A stretch of 64,000 nucleotides of DNA, from the NCBI RefSeq assembly GCF_017983445.1, contig NZ_JAGOBJ010000010.1:1-64000 (forward strand), given 5' to 3'. This document shows positions 39,993-49,039 of this stretch, piece by piece. The notes beneath the pieces are model-generated. The model made no database searches. It saw nothing but the letters and a program-made list of their open reading frames with translations, and was not told the origin of the DNA. Position numbers and translations under genes: made by a program. Origin of the DNA: Halomonas sp. (GTDB lineage: Bacteria; Pseudomonadota; Gammaproteobacteria; Pseudomonadales; Halomonadaceae). Within the stretch, counting starts at the first letter, position 1. Each line of letters begins with the position of its first letter.

Positions 39993-40696
39993 ATCGATAA
40001 ATGATCCTGTTCTATCCACTGTTCGACCAGCGCGGGCACGCCATCGCCTGCCGTGGCATTAATCGCCAGCACGCCGGGCGTGCTCAAGGCATCGGCATCC
40101 GGGTCTACCAGTGCGCAGGGCGTATCGTAGTCGATATACGAGAGCAGCGAGGCGGCGGGCATCACCGCAAGCGACGTGCCCACCACCAGTAAAAAGTCGG
40201 CTTGGCTTGCGATTTCGCAGGCCTCTTCAAACAGCGGTACGCTCTCACCAAACCAGACTACATCCGGGCGTAGCTGGCTGCCTTTATCGCACACATCGCC
40301 CAGCGCAATATTGCCTTTCAGCGGGTAACGCATGCGCTCATCCACGCTTGAGCGAGCATTGAGTATTTCACCATGCAGATGAATTACCTGACTCGAGCCT
40401 GCCCGCTCGTGCAGGTCATCGATATTCTGGGTAATGATGGTGACCTTGAACCCGGCCTGTTCAAGGCTTGCCAACGCCTTGTGCGCCGCATTGGGTTGGG
40501 CCTTGCGGATCTGCTCGCGACGCTGGTTATAAAAACCCAATACGCGCTCGGGGTCGCGCTGCCAGCCTTGCGGCGTGGCCACTTCTTCAACCGGATGGTC
40601 TTCCCACAGCCCGTCGCTTGCGCGAAACGTCTTGATACCGCTTTCGGCGCTGATCCCGGAGCCGGTAAACACCACTAAGTGATACGGTTTTGTCAT
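39989..40696 (-). CDS. cobB: Sirtuin, NAD-dependent protein deacylase, zinc-cysteine-poor type
   Basis: 235 residues. NAD-binding [16 protein letters not shown] (near 10), catalytic [20 protein letters not shown] (near 93-112) and [13 protein letters not shown] are intact. The YxxR pair associated with desuccinylase activity is present as YNQR. The zinc module normally has four cysteines; between [10 protein letters not shown] and [10 protein letters not shown] only one (GDVCDKG) remains. This layout resembles zinc-less sirtuins known from other bacteria, so the enzyme may still be active. Confidence 0.9.
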   Translation of the reverse strand: MTKPYHLVVFTGSGISAESGIKTFRASDGLWEDHPVEEVATPQGWQRDPERVLGFYNQRREQIRKAQPNAAHKALASLEQAGFKVTIITQNIDDLHERAGSSQVIHLHGEILNARSSVDERMRYPLKGNIALGDVCDKGSQLRPDVVWFGESVPLFEEACEIASQADFLLVVGTSLAVMPAASLLSYIDYDTPCALVDPDADALSTPGVLAINATAGDGVPALVEQWIEQDHLSI

Positions 40697-40739
40697 GATT
40701 ATCTCGCTGACCTAAGCATGCCGAATAGCGTATATAAAC

Positions 40740-40777
40740 ATACCCGCCAAAGCGGAATAAACCACCTTGGCGGGTAT
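40740..40777 (-). terminator. Hairpin downstream of the ethanolamine permease gene
   Basis: Perfect 11-bp stem ATACCCGCCAA / TTGGCGGGTAT with a 16-nt loop; on the minus strand it is followed by GTTTATAT. It separates the eut transcript from the sirtuin gene. Confidence 0.6.
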
Positions 40778-40891
40778 CTAGCGTCAATCGTTACGCCGCA
40801 CTAAAATCCGCTCATTGCATCCGATTTTGCAGCACGGTGTAAGTGTTAGTGCGCCCGTGAGAGCACACCGGCGCCCGTTTCAAATGGCGGG

Positions 40892-42328
40892 TTACGACTT
40901 AACCGCGGCCACGCCCGACTCCCCTGTGTTTGGCGCTAAATCCGGATCGGCGATGACCAGCGCAAATTCCTCTTCAGCGGTTTTGGCCACCAGCTTGTTC
41001 TTGCTGTACAGGAAGTAATAAGCCGCTCCGGCGATAAACAGCACGATGGTGTAGTTAAACGCACGCGGATCAAACGCATAAACGCCGGTCAGGGCAACCA
41101 GCGCCAGCACCAAAGCGATGGAGGATGTAACGATACCCCCGGGCGTTTTATAGGGGCGCGGCAGGTCCGGGCGTTTAAAGCGCAGCAGGATATGGCTAAG
41201 CGCCATCAGCGCATAGGAAAGCGTGGCACCCACCACGGCCATCGCCAGAATCAGATCGCCCTCGCCACTGAGCGAGACCAGAAAACCGAAAATTCCGGGC
41301 ACGATCAGCGCCAGATAAGGCACTTTACGGCTACTGGTCAATGACAGCTGCTTGGGCAAATAGCCCGCGCGGGAAAGTGCAAACACCAGACGGCTATAGC
41401 CATAAATGATCGAGAAGAAAGAGGCGATCAGGCCCGCAAGCCCCAGCACGTTAACCAGCGTGGCAAGCGTTGGGTTACCCACTGCGTTGAGTGCATCCAC
41501 CAGCGGCACACCACTTTGGCCAATCATTTCAGCGCCCGCGGCCCCGGCCAGCAATACCACGACCAGCAAGGCGGTAAAGAGCAGAAACAGCATCGCGCCA
41601 ATAATCCCTCTGGGCATATCGCGGGCAGGATCTTTGGCTTCTTCTGCGGCAAGCGGTACGCCTTCCACGGCTAAAAACAGCCACATGCCAAACGGCAGCG
41701 CCGCCCAGATACCGTACCACCCATAAGGCATAAAGGTGCTGGCGCCTGCCGCGTCAGTGGGCGCAATATCGAATAGATTAGTGGCATCGAAACTGCCGAT
41801 CAGCGCCACCGCCGTGGCCAGAATGGCAAACACGGCCAAGCCACTGATCACCATCATCACCTTTAGCGCTTCCCCTACGCCTGCCAGATGAATACCGATA
41901 AAGGCTGCGTAAAACAGCAGATACACCAAGGGGCCGTCCAACCCGGTGAGGGCTTCCACTGCGGAGCCGATAAAGATCACGATCGCGGCGGGCGCCAGGG
42001 CGTACTCAATCAGCACGGCAAGCCCGGTTAAATAGCCCCCGGCGGGGCCCATCGCCTGGCGGGCAAAGCTGTAGCCGCCCCCGGCCGCGGGAATGGCGGC
42101 GGACATCTCGGCCAATGACAACACCAGCGCCAGATACATCAAGGCCATTAAACAGGCGGCAATCGCAAACCCGCCCCACCCGGCCTCGGCGATGCCAAAG
42201 TTCCAACCCGCGAAATCACCCGAGATAACGTAGGAAACCCCAAGCCCTGCCAACAGTAGCCAGCCTGCCGTGCCTTTACGTAGCTGACGCTTGGCCAGGT
42301 ACGCCTGATCAACAGAAGATTGTGTCAT
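40892..42328 (-). CDS. eat: Ethanolamine permease (APC family)
   Basis: 478 residues, about twelve hydrophobic segments, amino acid-polyamine-organocation family. GLGVSYVISGDFAGWNFGIAEAGWGGF near residue 28 is typical of ethanolamine permeases; FLAVEGVPLAAEEAKDPARDMPRG near 218 is the central family block. Lies just downstream of eutBC in the same direction, which supports the substrate. The cytoplasmic C-terminus is acidic. Confidence 0.88.
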   Translation of the reverse strand: MTQSSVDQAYLAKRQLRKGTAGWLLLAGLGVSYVISGDFAGWNFGIAEAGWGGFAIAACLMALMYLALVLSLAEMSAAIPAAGGGYSFARQAMGPAGGYLTGLAVLIEYALAPAAIVIFIGSAVEALTGLDGPLVYLLFYAAFIGIHLAGVGEALKVMMVISGLAVFAILATAVALIGSFDATNLFDIAPTDAAGASTFMPYGWYGIWAALPFGMWLFLAVEGVPLAAEEAKDPARDMPRGIIGAMLFLLFTALLVVVLLAGAAGAEMIGQSGVPLVDALNAVGNPTLATLVNVLGLAGLIASFFSIIYGYSRLVFALSRAGYLPKQLSLTSSRKVPYLALIVPGIFGFLVSLSGEGDLILAMAVVGATLSYALMALSHILLRFKRPDLPRPYKTPGGIVTSSIALVLALVALTGVYAFDPRAFNYTIVLFIAGAAYYFLYSKNKLVAKTAEEEFALVIADPDLAPNTGESGVAAVKS

Positions 42329-42430
42329 TGTCTTGCCCTTTTAGTGAGGAACGAAGCGAATGTCAGCGGCGTGCTGTCAGGCTCTTCTGCCAAGTCCTCT
42401 ATTATTGTTAGTAGTGATACGTCATTGAGT

Positions 42431-43264
42431 TTAATCAGCAACCAAAAAATTCTGCGTTGAGCCCGACGTAGCGGGGTCACCTTCCAGCACGTTTTCCTCA
42501 CTGCGATCTTTTAATTTAACGCCGGACGTTTTTAATTCACGGGCCTCCTTGAGGAGCAACAGCAGCCGCCGGGCCGCCTCTTCCATATTCAGGCCGGCGG
42601 GGCGCACGTTAGAAATACAGTTGCGCCGGTCGTCCTTGAGCCCCGGCTCGGGTGCCCAGGTCATATATAGCCCCAGGCTATCCGGCGAGCTAAGCCCCGG
42701 GCGTTCACCGATCATCACCAATACCGCATCGGCATTGAGCAACGCACCTATTTCATCGCCAATCGCCACCCGGCCCTGTTCGACAATAGTGAGCGGTGCC
42801 AGCTGCCACTCGGCGGTGTCCTGCTCAAGCTTCCGATAAAGCGCTTTTAAAAACGCCTGGCTGTTCTGTTGAACAGCCAGGGCCGAAAGCCCATCGACGA
42901 CGACCACGGCTAAATTCACGCGAGATTGCGAACCCCCAGCGTCCTGCAAGCGCTCGCGCGACTCATCATTCAAGCGGCGGCCAAAATCCGGGCGTTGAAG
43001 ATACATGGGCCGGTCTTCTGCCTGGCTATGCAAGCGCAGCGGCTCATGTTCGAGTACCAGAGCTTCTTGAAGCTCGCGGGCCAGTGTGTCGACTTCAAGC
43101 GCGCAGTGCACTGCGTCCTGCGCTTGGGCGTGGGCCAGCTGGAACTCAAGCAGTTTGCTGGTGGGCAAGCTGATACCCGCCCTTCCCAGGCCAATGCGCG
43201 CATCGGTAAACGCCCGCAGCCGCTCCCAGGGGTTTTCAACCACGATAGGCTTGCTAGACGTCAT
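42431..43264 (-). CDS. eutC: Ethanolamine ammonia-lyase small subunit EutC
   Basis: 277 residues from the ATG at 43264; the frame is open back to 43303, inside eutB. With EutB it converts ethanolamine to acetaldehyde and ammonia using adenosylcobalamin. N-terminal NPWERLRAFTDARIGLGRAGISLPT, SRVNLAVVVVDGLSALAV near 120, VMIGERPGLSSPDSLGLYMTW near 188 and CISNVRPAGL near 223 are all EutC blocks. Overlaps the eutB end by 11 bases. Confidence 0.96.
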   Translation of the reverse strand: MTSSKPIVVENPWERLRAFTDARIGLGRAGISLPTSKLLEFQLAHAQAQDAVHCALEVDTLARELQEALVLEHEPLRLHSQAEDRPMYLQRPDFGRRLNDESRERLQDAGGSQSRVNLAVVVVDGLSALAVQQNSQAFLKALYRKLEQDTAEWQLAPLTIVEQGRVAIGDEIGALLNADAVLVMIGERPGLSSPDSLGLYMTWAPEPGLKDDRRNCISNVRPAGLNMEEAARRLLLLLKEARELKTSGVKLKDRSEENVLEGDPATSGSTQNFLVAD

Positions 43265-44669
43265 GATGCGGCTCCTTGGGCAGGTGGCGCAGGCTGTTGG
43301 CAAATGCCGCGGGCAGCTGGTCGTTTAGCTGGTGGGTTTTGACATCTTTGAAAATCTGCATCTCGGCAAGCCAGCGCTCAAACTCCGGCGCAGCTTTTAG
43401 CCCGAGTACTCGGCGAGCGTAAAGCGCATCGTGAAACGAGGTGGTCTGATAATTGAGCATGATGTCGTCAGAGCCTGGAATACCCATCACAAAATTGCAG
43501 CCTGCCACGCCTAACAGGGTCAGCAGGTTATCCATATCGTTCTGGTCGGCTTCAGCATGGTTGGTGTAGCAGACGTCACAGCCCATGGGCACGCCCAAAA
43601 GCTTGCCGCAGAAATGATCCTCAAGCCCGGCCCGAGTAATCTCCTTGCCGTCGAACAGGTACTCGGGGCCAATAAAACCGACAACCGTATTGACCAGCAG
43701 CGGGTTGAATTTACGCGCAACCGCATAGGCACGAGCCTCGCAGGTCTGCTGATCAAGCCCATGATGAGCATCGGCAGAAAGCGCGCTGCCCTGGCCGGTT
43801 TCAAAGTACATGACGTTGCGCCCCACCGTACCCCGGTTCAGTGACTGGGCTGCTGCTTCGGCCTCGGCCAAAATACTTAAATCGAACCCAAAGCTCTTAT
43901 TGGTCGCTTCGGTACCGCCAATCGACTGAAATACCAGATCCACTGGCGCGCCCTGCTCTATCGCCTCCAAGGTGTTGGTGACATGGGTAAGCACACAGGA
44001 TTGGGTGGGGATCTGGTACTTCTGAATCACGTCATCCATCAGACGCATCAGCTTCACGCTCTGAGCCACGTTATCGGTTGCGGGGTTGATGCCAATCACG
44101 GCGTCACCGCTACCGTATAAAAGGCCGTCCAGAATGCTCGCCGCAATGCCGGTGACATCATCCGTTGGATGGTTGGGCTGTAGCCTTGTGGAAAGCCGGC
44201 CCGGCAGGCCGATGGTGTTACGAAACGCTGTAGTCACCCGGCACTTTTTGCCTACCAGAATCAGATCCTGGTTACGCATCAGCTTGCTTACCGCGGCGGC
44301 CATTTCCGGCGTAATCCCGAGGCGAACGGCGGTGAGGGCTTCAGAAGTTGCCTGATCCGAGAGCAGCCAGTTGCGAAAATCCCCCACCGTTAAATGCTGA
44401 AGGGGTGCAAAGGCGTCCGCGTCATGATCATCGATAATCAGCCGGGTGATTTCATCTTGCTCATAAGGGATCAGCGCGTCGTTCAAGAACGTGCTCAGCG
44501 GAAGCTCCGCCAATACCATCTGCGCGACCACACGCTCTTCGGCGCTTTCAGCGATCACACCCGCCAATCGGTCACCCGAACGGGCCGGAGTAGCCTTGGC
44601 CATCAGCTCGGCTAAACTCTTAAAGCGATAGTGTCGGCTGCCTACCGTGGATTGAAAGGTTTGAGCCAT
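43254..44669 (-). CDS. eutB: Ethanolamine ammonia-lyase large subunit EutB
   Basis: 471 residues; CAAGGAAA ribosome binding site. TIM-barrel catalytic subunit. FRNTIGLPGRLSTRLQPNHPTDD near 150, GDAVIGINPATDN near 190, MYFETGQGSALSADAHHG near 285 and GCDVCYTNHAEADQNDM near 372 match EutB. First gene of eutB-eutC-eat. No microcompartment shell genes, eutA reactivase or acetaldehyde dehydrogenase are present in the window. Confidence 0.97.
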   Translation of the reverse strand: MAQTFQSTVGSRHYRFKSLAELMAKATPARSGDRLAGVIAESAEERVVAQMVLAELPLSTFLNDALIPYEQDEITRLIIDDHDADAFAPLQHLTVGDFRNWLLSDQATSEALTAVRLGITPEMAAAVSKLMRNQDLILVGKKCRVTTAFRNTIGLPGRLSTRLQPNHPTDDVTGIAASILDGLLYGSGDAVIGINPATDNVAQSVKLMRLMDDVIQKYQIPTQSCVLTHVTNTLEAIEQGAPVDLVFQSIGGTEATNKSFGFDLSILAEAEAAAQSLNRGTVGRNVMYFETGQGSALSADAHHGLDQQTCEARAYAVARKFNPLLVNTVVGFIGPEYLFDGKEITRAGLEDHFCGKLLGVPMGCDVCYTNHAEADQNDMDNLLTLLGVAGCNFVMGIPGSDDIMLNYQTTSFHDALYARRVLGLKAAPEFERWLAEMQIFKDVKTHQLNDQLPAAFANSLRHLPKEPHHDV

Positions 44670-44853
44670 GGGGTTTCCTTGTATTTATTTTCCCAACGCC
44701 AAGCGTTACGAAATAGAAACTGTCTGGGTTAACCATAGCGCTTTTAAGATCGCTACGCCCGGTGTTCACGGTTCCCCCGCACACCCAATATTCTCTAAGC
44801 ACATTTCGTACCAATTTTAAGCTCCCCTGAACCACTGGCTGCTTTTGGTGCCC

Positions 44854-44859
44854 TATAAT
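44854..44859 (+). promoter_or_regulatory. Possible -10 element for the DUF2805 gene
   Basis: Perfect TATAAT 46 bp before the start at 44906; no good -35 is seen at 16-18 bp. Confidence 0.35.
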
Positions 44860-44905
44860 GGCGCCATTGCATCGCCGTTCATTTATCGACCCTAGAGGTG
44901 CCAAC

Positions 44906-45181
44906 ATGCCCAACGCATCGGTAAAACGTTTCTGCCGCCTGCCGGATGATGAGCAGTCCCGCGTGATTGAAATGGCCTGGGAAGACCGTACGCCCTTTGA
45001 AGCCATCCAAACGCTGTTTGGTCTTTCAGAGCCGGATGTTATTGATGTAATGCGCCAACAGCTAAAACCCGCGTCATTTCGTCTTTGGCGCAGGCGCGTC
45101 ACCGGCCGTGCCACTAAACACCGCGCTTTGCGCTCACCAAATGTGCTACGCGGCTACTGCCCTACCCAGTACAAGCGCTGA
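44906..45181 (+). CDS. TIGR03643/DUF2805 family protein
   Basis: 91 residues from the ATG at 44906 (TAGAGGTG upstream); an earlier in-frame ATG at 44858 overlaps the -10-like TATAAT. Family of small basic proteins of unknown function. It has an HTH-like first half (RVIEMAWEDRTPFEAIQTLFGLSEPDVIDVMR) and a conserved basic second half with SFRLWRRRVTGRATKH. DNA or RNA binding is a guess. Confidence 0.8.
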   Translation: MPNASVKRFCRLPDDEQSRVIEMAWEDRTPFEAIQTLFGLSEPDVIDVMRQQLKPASFRLWRRRVTGRATKHRALRSPNVLRGYCPTQYKR

Positions 45182-45224
45182 GATTTTCCTCTCCAAGCTG
45201 GCGTACGCTTTTTAATTGCCCTTT

Positions 45225-45247
45225 AAATTGTTATATTATTACATAAC
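45225..45247 (+). promoter_or_regulatory. Candidate Zur operator
   Basis: TGTTATATTATTACA matches the gammaproteobacterial Zur core GTTATANTATAAC at 12 of 13 core positions. It lies 28 bp before the metallochaperone ATG. Confidence 0.55.
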
Positions 45248-45274
45248 ATAAAACCATTTAGAGGCGTGCTAGCA

Positions 45275-46501
45275 ATGACTGCGTTTCCTCCCTTGCCCGT
45301 TACCGTGCTGTCGGGCTTTTTAGGTGCGGGCAAAACTACCGTGCTCAATCATATTCTCGCCAACCGTGAAGGACTGCGGGTGGCGGTGATCGTCAATGAT
45401 ATGAGCGAGGTGAATATCGATGCCGCGCTGGTCCGCGGCGGCCCGGGCGAGTCAACGCTTGAGAGCGAGGTGGCACTCAACCGCTCTGAAGAGCGCCTGG
45501 TGGAGATGAGCAACGGCTGCATTTGCTGCACCTTGCGCGAAGATTTACTTATCGAGGTTAATCAGCTCGCCAAAGAGGGCAAGTTTGATTACCTGGTGAT
45601 TGAATCCACCGGGGTTTCCGAGCCGTTGCCCGTGGCTGAGACGTTTACCTTTGAAGATGAAAGCGGCCAGAGCCTTTCCCATGTAGCCCGGCTGGATACG
45701 CTGGTAACGGTGGTGGATGGCGCCAACTTCCTCAAGCAGTACCGCGAAGCGCAAAGCCTTAAAGAGGCTGGTGAGAGCTTAAATGATGAAGACGAGCGTA
45801 ACGTTGCCGACCTGCTGGTCGATCAGATCGAGTTCTGCGATGTGCTATTAATCAGTAAAACGGATCTGATCAGCGATAAGGAGCTAGCCTCACTTAAGGC
45901 CATTCTACGCTCACTTAATCCAGATGCCGAACTGGTGCCTATTAGTCGGGGAAATGTGCCGTTGGATAAGGTACTGAATACCGGCAGGTTCAACTTTGAG
46001 CGCGCTCAGCAGGCACCGGGCTGGCTGAAAGAGATGCGCGGCGAGCACGTGCCGGAAACCGAAGAGTATGGCATTGGCAGCTTCGCTTATCACGCCCGGC
46101 GTCCTTTTCATCCAGCGAAGTTTCACGATCTGTTGCATTCGGAGTGGTTCGGCGAGGGTCTATTGCGCTCCAAAGGCTTTTTCTGGCTGGCCACTCGCCC
46201 CCAGTGGGCCGGGCAGTGGAGCCAGGCAGGCGGAATTGCCCACCACGGCGTAGCGGGCATGTTCTGGAAAGCCATTCCGGAAGAACGCTGGCCCGAGGAT
46301 GACGAATATCGCGCATTTATTCAGGAAAAATGGCAGGAGCCGTTTGGCGATATGCGCCAGGAGCTGGTGTTTATCGGCCAAGGGCTGGATCAGGCGCGCA
46401 TGCGTGAAGCGCTGGATGCCTGCTTACTCAGCGAAGCCGAGCTATTGGAAGGCATGGAGGTTTGGAAAACGCTGCCTGACCCTTTTCCCGCGTGGGAATA
46501 A
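45275..46501 (+). CDS. COG0523 GTPase metallochaperone, zinc-responsive type (ZigA-like)
   Basis: 408 residues from the ATG at 45275 (a GTG at 45266 is in frame but less likely). G1 motif GFLGAGKTT near 14, the metal motif [11 protein letters not shown] near 76, SKTD near 195 as the guanine motif, and a C-terminal CobW_C domain with [11 protein letters not shown] and the [10 protein letters not shown] block. Zur-regulated relatives insert zinc into clients during zinc shortage. The Zur-like box upstream supports this subgroup. Confidence 0.88.
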   Translation: MTAFPPLPVTVLSGFLGAGKTTVLNHILANREGLRVAVIVNDMSEVNIDAALVRGGPGESTLESEVALNRSEERLVEMSNGCICCTLREDLLIEVNQLAKEGKFDYLVIESTGVSEPLPVAETFTFEDESGQSLSHVARLDTLVTVVDGANFLKQYREAQSLKEAGESLNDEDERNVADLLVDQIEFCDVLLISKTDLISDKELASLKAILRSLNPDAELVPISRGNVPLDKVLNTGRFNFERAQQAPGWLKEMRGEHVPETEEYGIGSFAYHARRPFHPAKFHDLLHSEWFGEGLLRSKGFFWLATRPQWAGQWSQAGGIAHHGVAGMFWKAIPEERWPEDDEYRAFIQEKWQEPFGDMRQELVFIGQGLDQARMREALDACLLSEAELLEGMEVWKTLPDPFPAWE

Positions 46502-46519
46502 ACCCTTCTTGAGTCAGCC

Positions 46520-46549
46520 AAAAGCCCCAGGCATCGACCTGAGGCTTTT
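46520..46549. terminator. Bidirectional terminator between convergent genes
   Basis: AAAAGCCCCAGG / CCTGAGGCTTTT, 12-bp stem with one mismatch and a 6-nt loop; A and T ends serve both the zinc GTPase and the PepSY gene. Confidence 0.8.
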
Positions 46550-46579
46550 CCAAATAGGGCGTAATAGCAGCGCTTTTGC

Positions 46580-47974
46580 TTAGACTTTTTGAGCTTTCTT
46601 CGAGACCAACCAGCGTAGCGCATCAATGATTACAATGATGATCAGGCTGCCGCCCAGTACCGGCAAGGCGAACCCTAGCCCCACCATAATGGCGATCAAA
46701 CCCAACTGAATAGATAGGGGCAAAAGGATAAACAGTGCCGTCATGGTCTGCGCCTGATTAACCGTGTTGATTTTGATGCGCTGCCACCACATCCGATAAC
46801 CCCAAACAATCAGGAAAACCAGGGCGGAGGCAAACAGAGCCAATACCAGTTGGTTGATCAGCCCAAAGAGGACGCCCATGTGTAAATCGATGCCCCAGCG
46901 CGTGAGCTTTGCCGCCAGAGGGAAGGTAGAAAAATCCGTTTGATCAAGAATCTGCATATCATCGGGGTTCAGGGCGACTTGATCTACCTGAGTAGGCCAG
47001 CGGCGGTCTATTTCAGCCACGCGCCACGCCCGGCCTTCACTGGCAGGTGGCTCTATCTGAATCCTTTCCGCCATTAGCCCGGCACCTCTAGCCACCGACA
47101 ACGCCTGATCAAATCCTTCAGAGCTTGCGTACTCACCCACTTCGGGGGCACTACTCACGCCGTGGTCGGCATGCATATCGTGATGGGCATGGGAGGCATG
47201 ACTTGCTGCATTGTCAGGCACTTGAAGCACGGTAGACACACTGGGCGTACCCCATCCCCAGGCTTGCCTTAGCTCGCCGATATTGCCTCCAGCCCACTGC
47301 GACCAGGTAAGCCCGGTGGCCGAAAAGAACAGTAGTCCGACAAATGCCAACGCACCCACCGTTGCATGCAGGCGCCGCGCGGCCATCCGTGGGCTTGCGC
47401 CATTCAACGCTTTACGCCGCGCAAGCCACAATACCAAGCCCAGCAGAGCAATGATCCATAGCCATGAAGCCGCCAGCTCGCTGTAAAGGCGCCCTAAATC
47501 ACCTAGCAGTAAGCCGCGGTGAAACTGATCGATCGCCGTACGAAAAGGCAATATGCCGCTGGTGCCGTAAACCGTCATATCGCCTTTGACTTCAAGCGTT
47601 GCCGGGTCGACGAAAATGGCACGATGCTCGGAAGGGCCAAGCGCTGAGTCGGCAAACATGACCCGCGTGGTGCTGTACACGTCCGGCGCGGGGCGAACTG
47701 CCGCCGGTAATGCATCCTGCCCGGCAGCTAGCTGGGCGGTCTCGATTTGCCGAGCCAGTGGCTGCGCAGAGCTCTGCGTAGTAGCGGTTAACGCATCTCG
47801 GTAAAGCCATGTTTCTACCGAAGGCGTTAACACGTATACGATGCCGGTCAAGGCCGCTATCAGTATGAAAGGACCTATCAATAAGCCTACGTAGAAGTGC
47901 ATCCGCATCAGTAGCGCAAAGAGAATTTTCCCACTTCGCCCAGGCGGTGCTGGGTTAGACTCTTTCTTTAGCAT
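46580..47974 (-). CDS. PepSY-associated transmembrane protein (PiuB/DUF-type)
   Basis: 464 residues with a PepSY_TM architecture: a first helix near 22-48 (YVGLLIGPFILIAALTGIVYVL), a periplasmic PepSY region, two mid helices with ALLGLVLWLARRKAL and ATVGALAFVGLLFFSATGL, and C-terminal helices. A histidine-rich stretch near 265-280 (ASHASHAHHDMHADHG) is likely a metal-binding loop. Such proteins are often linked to siderophore uptake or ferric reduction; no receptor is nearby. Divergent from a DUF2946 gene that also has a His-rich region. Confidence 0.85.
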   Translation of the reverse strand: MLKKESNPAPPGRSGKILFALLMRMHFYVGLLIGPFILIAALTGIVYVLTPSVETWLYRDALTATTQSSAQPLARQIETAQLAAGQDALPAAVRPAPDVYSTTRVMFADSALGPSEHRAIFVDPATLEVKGDMTVYGTSGILPFRTAIDQFHRGLLLGDLGRLYSELAASWLWIIALLGLVLWLARRKALNGASPRMAARRLHATVGALAFVGLLFFSATGLTWSQWAGGNIGELRQAWGWGTPSVSTVLQVPDNAASHASHAHHDMHADHGVSSAPEVGEYASSEGFDQALSVARGAGLMAERIQIEPPASEGRAWRVAEIDRRWPTQVDQVALNPDDMQILDQTDFSTFPLAAKLTRWGIDLHMGVLFGLINQLVLALFASALVFLIVWGYRMWWQRIKINTVNQAQTMTALFILLPLSIQLGLIAIMVGLGFALPVLGGSLIIIVIIDALRWLVSKKAQKV

Positions 47975-48242
47975 ATTTAATTCCCTAAGGATTTAGAGCA
48001 GGCTTTCTATAAACACAGAGTGCTAAAAACTTTTTAATTATTTAAAAGCCGCCCAACTACAGGCAGTACGTTAGACAGCTTTTCAAATACTGGGCGTATA
48101 AAGCATGTGATGATATGTCGCATAAGACTTAGCGCTTTCAGGCGTTAAAAACCAACAAATCATTTATTTCATAATGTGATAGCGGCCACGAACAGGGCTG
48201 CTACAATAACGCCACTTATGAATACCTTGAGGGTTGGATTTG

Positions 48243-48824
48243 ATGGCGCTGTCTCGCTCAGCACGCTTGCTCTACTATCGCTTTACGTTAGCGATGGCAT
48301 GGGTAGCCATGTGTCTGTTATTTGCGGGCCCGCTCATTTCTCAGTTACAGGCCAGTCATAACGCTCACGGCCATCATGGTCATACGCATATTAAGCATGC
48401 CCACAGCCATGGGCACCCGGCTGGTGACGAACATTATACCCACTCTGCCGCTGAGCATGCCGGGCATCCTGTAGCCCTTCAAGCCGCCCCCGCTGCCAGC
48501 TCGCCGGATAAGGCTATCGGTTTATCCCCGTCAAACCCCTTATCGGATTGGCACAATCAGTGCGGCTACTGTGAGTTGTGGCAACACAGCCCGTCGCTTT
48601 CAATCGCGTTACCAGCCATTGCCAGTGACGCTTTTTTGGTACTTGGTGGTAAGTTTCTTGTGCCTCAAGCTGGGGCACTCTTTCAGTATAACTTCCCGCA
48701 TGCATTAACCCGAGGGCCGCCCCTCTTTTCCTATGACCACTTAAAACATCATACGCGAACAGTGTTTATAGTAACGCGTAAAAGTAAAAAAGAAACAGGG
48801 CTGTTAAGCTTTTTAAAAGCATAA
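48243..48824 (+). CDS. DUF2946 family membrane protein with His-rich segment
   Basis: 193 residues from the ATG at 48243, with GAGGG 9-10 bases upstream; a TTG at 48234 is in frame. One membrane segment near residues 15-35, then a histidine-rich stretch of about 40 residues (HNAHGHHGHTHIKHAHSHGH), the family cysteine motif CGYC near 110 and a C-terminal RGPP motif. The family is often found beside copper or iron transport genes. Role unknown; the composition points to metal binding in the periplasm. Confidence 0.78.
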   Translation: MALSRSARLLYYRFTLAMAWVAMCLLFAGPLISQLQASHNAHGHHGHTHIKHAHSHGHPAGDEHYTHSAAEHAGHPVALQAAPAASSPDKAIGLSPSNPLSDWHNQCGYCELWQHSPSLSIALPAIASDAFLVLGGKFLVPQAGALFQYNFPHALTRGPPLFSYDHLKHHTRTVFIVTRKSKKETGLLSFLKA

Positions 48825-48945
48825 CAAGGCTCGGCTTTAGTGCGCTTTAAATCCATCCACCAAACTTTAAAGTTTAAGCTTTTATTAAACACCTCCTCTC
48901 AAACTTTGTGTATTAGCCATTTAATTTCGCTTAAAAGCATCAGTA

Positions 48946-48975
48946 AGAAATAAAAAAGCCAGCTAAGCGCTGGCT
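48946..48975 (-). terminator. Rho-independent terminator of the TRAP operon
   Basis: On the minus strand AGCCAGC / GCTGGCT with a 5-nt loop is followed by TTTTTTATTTC, about 65 bp beyond the dctM stop. Confidence 0.85.
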
Positions 48976-49039
48976 ATAAAGATAATCATAAGCTGGACTC
49001 TTAAAAGCCCGATCTAGGCGTACCTTCTTTAAACCATGC

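Noticed and set aside
46580-48824. Fur box between the PepSY and DUF2946 genes
   Set aside because: I looked for a 19-bp inverted GATAAT-type site in 47975-48242 and found only scattered AT-rich matches, not enough to call.
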